Origin: Oscillospiraceae bacterium
GTDB taxonomy: Bacteria > Bacillota > Clostridia > Oscillospirales > Acutalibacteraceae
Assembly (NCBI GenBank): GCA_031270785.1
Contig: JAISWM010000047.1
Span: 1 to 7,773, forward strand
DNA: 7,773 nucleotides
Reading direction: 5' to 3'
The stretch's first letter is position 1. Every line of letters starts with the position of its first letter. Shown in pieces: positions 6,629 through 7,773 of the stretch. The notes under the pieces are model-generated. The model was given only the letters and a program-made list of their open reading frames with translations. It was not told where the DNA came from and made no database searches. The position numbers and the translations under genes are program-made.

Positions 6629-6667
6629 TAATTGTGTATTAAAATTAAAAAAAGAAGGAGAAAAATT

Positions 6668-7411
6668 ATGAAAAAGAGGATAATATCATTTTTGTTAGGT
6701 TCCGTGTTAATTTCGCAAATTGGCGCGATTTCTCAGGTGGCGGCAGTTCCAACCCCAGTAGCTCCAAATCCAATAATGCCAGTAGTAACATGGCAGTCGA
6801 ACCCACCAATTCCGCAAGGTTATGTCCGGGTCACTGTAGTTAAGTACGAACAGCTGGTGATACGAGCATGGCATATCGATGTGCTCGAGGAAATTTCGCT
6901 GGCAGAAATAATGATTGCAGCGGCAAGCCGCCTTGAGTTTAACGCCAATGATGCAGAATTTGCTACGGGCGAATTGGAAGGATACGGCTTCCCGGATCTT
7001 CTGCCCGAAGATGGAAAAATTAGTGACCTGAAGAAGGATGACGGTGGTGATTTGGTTTTGGGCATTCAACCAAAAGGTTTAGCACATACAACGGAGTTTG
7101 TTCCATTATCACCAATTTTGCAATCAGATGCCGTAAATAGTGGTTTGGAAAATAAGCAGTATTCATTTGGAGTGCTGGATTGTGAGGAACCCTTTGTGCT
7201 TGAATTTGGCGAAGGAGCCACTGTGGCAGACGCAAAAACTGCTGTTGCTAGTCACTTAGGTACAACCCCAGAATACATCACCCTTATGTATGGCGGAAAA
7301 CCATTGAAAAAGACATTTATACTACAAAGGTTAAGAGTGGTGGGTCAGATTACTGTATTCAAAAAAGATAATAAACCGGTGTTTTTGACTACTGTGAAAT
7401 CAATGCTTTAG
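6668..7411 (+). CDS. Sec-exported protein with two ubiquitin-like domains
   Basis: This 247-residue protein starts at 6668, where AAGGAG lies 7 bases upstream; an upstream in-frame start would read through the leader. Residues 1-26 are a Sec signal peptide (MKKR, a hydrophobic core, then SQVAA with probable cleavage before VPTP). A Pro-rich linker (27-50) follows. Domain 2 (about 165-233) aligns with ubiquitin residues 2-62 without gaps: F167, L178, E179, T185, K190, G198, P201, L206, G210, K211, L213 and L219 match F4, L15, E16, T22, K27, G35, P38, L43, G47, K48, L50 and L56. Domain 1 (about 51-135) is more divergent but keeps a LPEDGKISDL segment (112-121), like ubiquitin's LEDGRTLSDY, and a final strand. 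The protein ends TTVKSML with no GlyGly, so classical conjugation is unlikely. No E1, E2, E3 or protease partner is visible. It has its own promoters and no terminator separates it from ABC2. Function is unknown. Confidence 0.8.
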   Translation: MKKRIISFLLGSVLISQIGAISQVAAVPTPVAPNPIMPVVTWQSNPPIPQGYVRVTVVKYEQLVIRAWHIDVLEEISLAEIMIAAASRLEFNANDAEFATGELEGYGFPDLLPEDGKISDLKKDDGGDLVLGIQPKGLAHTTEFVPLSPILQSDAVNSGLENKQYSFGVLDCEEPFVLEFGEGATVADAKTAVASHLGTTPEYITLMYGGKPLKKTFILQRLRVVGQITVFKKDNKPVFLTTVKSML

Positions 7412-7494
7412 GGTAACAAAGATGAAGCGTAATATGGTGATTTGGATATAAATTTGCACCATTTGTGGCTAAAATAAAGCACTTGCGAACTTCC

Positions 7495-7519
7495 TTTCCC
7501 CCGCCAAAGGCGGGGGGAG
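7495..7519 (+). repeat. GC-rich palindrome after the ubiquitin-like gene
   Basis: CCCCCGCC (7498-7505), loop AAA, GGCGGGGG (7509-7516): eight perfect G-C pairs, extended by weaker T-G and T-A pairs. It starts about 85 bases past the stop codon in very AT-rich surroundings. No T-run follows on either strand, so a plain intrinsic terminator is doubtful, though it may protect the 3' end of the mRNA. Its core resembles the leader palindrome at 1502-1534. Confidence 0.6.
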
Positions 7520-7671
7520 AGAGTGATAAAAAAATTAGACGTTTTTCAAGCGTAGCAGCTATAAAATGGCGCTAATATACATATATTTTGTTCATGGACA
7601 TTTTTTTATTTCCCTTTTCGCAGGTTTTACTTTTATTTTAAAACATATTTATTCATATATCAAAATAAAAA

Positions 7672-7688
7672 TTAGTGATTAACACTAA
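7672..7688. repeat. Small inverted repeat upstream of the right-edge promoter
   Basis: TTAGTG (7672-7677) and CACTAA (7683-7688) flank a 5-base spacer, 27 bases upstream of the -35 box at 7715. The layout suits a dimeric regulator's operator, but a 6-bp repeat in AT-rich DNA may be chance. Confidence 0.3.
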
Positions 7689-7714
7689 CTAAATATATTT
7701 AATCTAAAATAATA

Positions 7715-7743
7715 ATGACATTTTAAAGGTTATCGTGTATAAT
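7715..7743 (+). promoter_or_regulatory. Strong sigma-A promoter at the right edge
   Basis: ATGACA (7715-7720), 17 bases, TATAAT (7738-7743): five of six bases in the -35, ideal spacing and a perfect -10. Transcription would begin near 7750 and run out of the window. It implies another rightward gene or RNA just beyond the edge. Confidence 0.68.
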
Positions 7744-7773
7744 AATCTTTGTAGCAGGAGTTTAGCCTACGGA

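Larger units (their letters stand above)
6450..6667 (+). repeat. Three tandem promoter-RBS repeats (72, 74, 72 bp)
   Basis: Copies lie at 6450-6521, 6522-6595 and 6596-6667. Each has a -35 region, an AT spacer with AATATC, TATAATTAATT, GTGTATTA or ATGTATTA, an A-rich purine stretch and a start-like codon. The last copy leads into the ATG of the ubiquitin-like gene. Copies 1 and 2 reach ATG-AAT-TAG (6514-6522) and TTG-AGC-TGA (6588-6596), one codon followed by a stop, and then TTC before the next -35. ABC2 ends inside copy 1. The units look like a duplicated gene front end, or the residue of collapsed gene copies. Confidence 0.88.
7412..7773. other. Intergenic tail with palindromes and an outgoing promoter
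   Basis: This 362-base stretch holds no supported gene inside the window. It contains a GC-rich palindrome (7495-7519), a small inverted repeat (7672-7688) and a strong rightward promoter (7715-7743). No T-tailed terminator follows the ubiquitin-like gene. The last bases, read from the predicted start near 7750, match no RNA family that I recognise. Confidence 0.5.

Noticed and set aside
6450..6667. CRISPR-like array
   Set aside because: Only three contiguous tandem units with no spacers between them; each unit is a promoter and ribosome site.
6707..7235. Minus-strand frames opposite the ubiquitin-like gene
   Set aside because: The plus-strand frame has a signal peptide, ribosome site and domain similarity; the antisense frames have none of these.
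7495..7519. Intrinsic terminator of the ubiquitin-like gene
   Set aside because: The stem is strong but no T-run follows on either strand, so it is reported as a palindromic repeat instead.
7750..7773. Start of a known small RNA (6S, RNase P, tmRNA, SRP)
   Set aside because: The 24 visible bases match none of these that I can recall, and too little is present to fold.

Overview
The window reads as AT-rich DNA from a low-GC, Gram-positive-type bacterium, most likely an anaerobic Bacillota/Clostridia-like organism. The reasons are strong Shine-Dalgarno sites, near-consensus sigma-A promoters, a Gram-positive-style Sec signal peptide and single-membrane exporter parts. The taxon is inferred from style only. 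No rRNA, tRNA, CRISPR array or transposase is visible.

Left part (1-1140, minus strand): a piece of a prophage or phage-derived element. In transcription order it holds a 65-residue single-span membrane protein, a RusA-family Holliday junction resolvase, a C-terminally shortened siphovirus Gp157-family protein, and the first 15 codons of an unidentified gene that leaves the window. The first three are stacked with abutting or overlapping ends. A hairpin with flanking T-runs (1190-1228) separates this block from the next.

Middle part (1386-6498, plus strand): a strong promoter, a roughly 190-base structured leader with a GC-rich palindrome, and three tightly spaced genes. These are the export machinery of an NHLM-type (nitrile-hydratase-leader-microcin) peptide secretion system: a short HlyD-like accessory protein, an ABC transporter with an N-terminal C39 leader peptidase (NHLM ABC1 type), and a partner ABC transporter with the family's N-terminal domain (NHLM ABC2 type). 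No precursor peptide or modifying enzyme is visible, so the exporter is an orphan here. The last gene has a short internal deletion after the H-loop, and its C-terminus is replaced by residues read from a promoter repeat.

Right part (6450-7773): three tandem copies (72-74 bp) of a promoter-plus-ribosome-site cassette, the first overlapping the end of the second ABC gene. They drive a 247-residue Sec-exported protein that appears to carry two ubiquitin-like beta-grasp domains. The second aligns with ubiquitin without gaps for about 60 residues and keeps counterparts of K27, G47, K48 and L50, but it has no C-terminal GlyGly. A second GC-rich palindrome lies after this gene. The window ends just after another strong promoter whose transcript has only begun.

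Most notable combination: a secreted tandem ubiquitin-like protein, driven by a triplicated and partly decayed promoter array, directly next to an NHLM peptide exporter whose own end was remodelled by that array. A functional link between the exporter and the ubiquitin-like protein is a hypothesis based only on adjacency.
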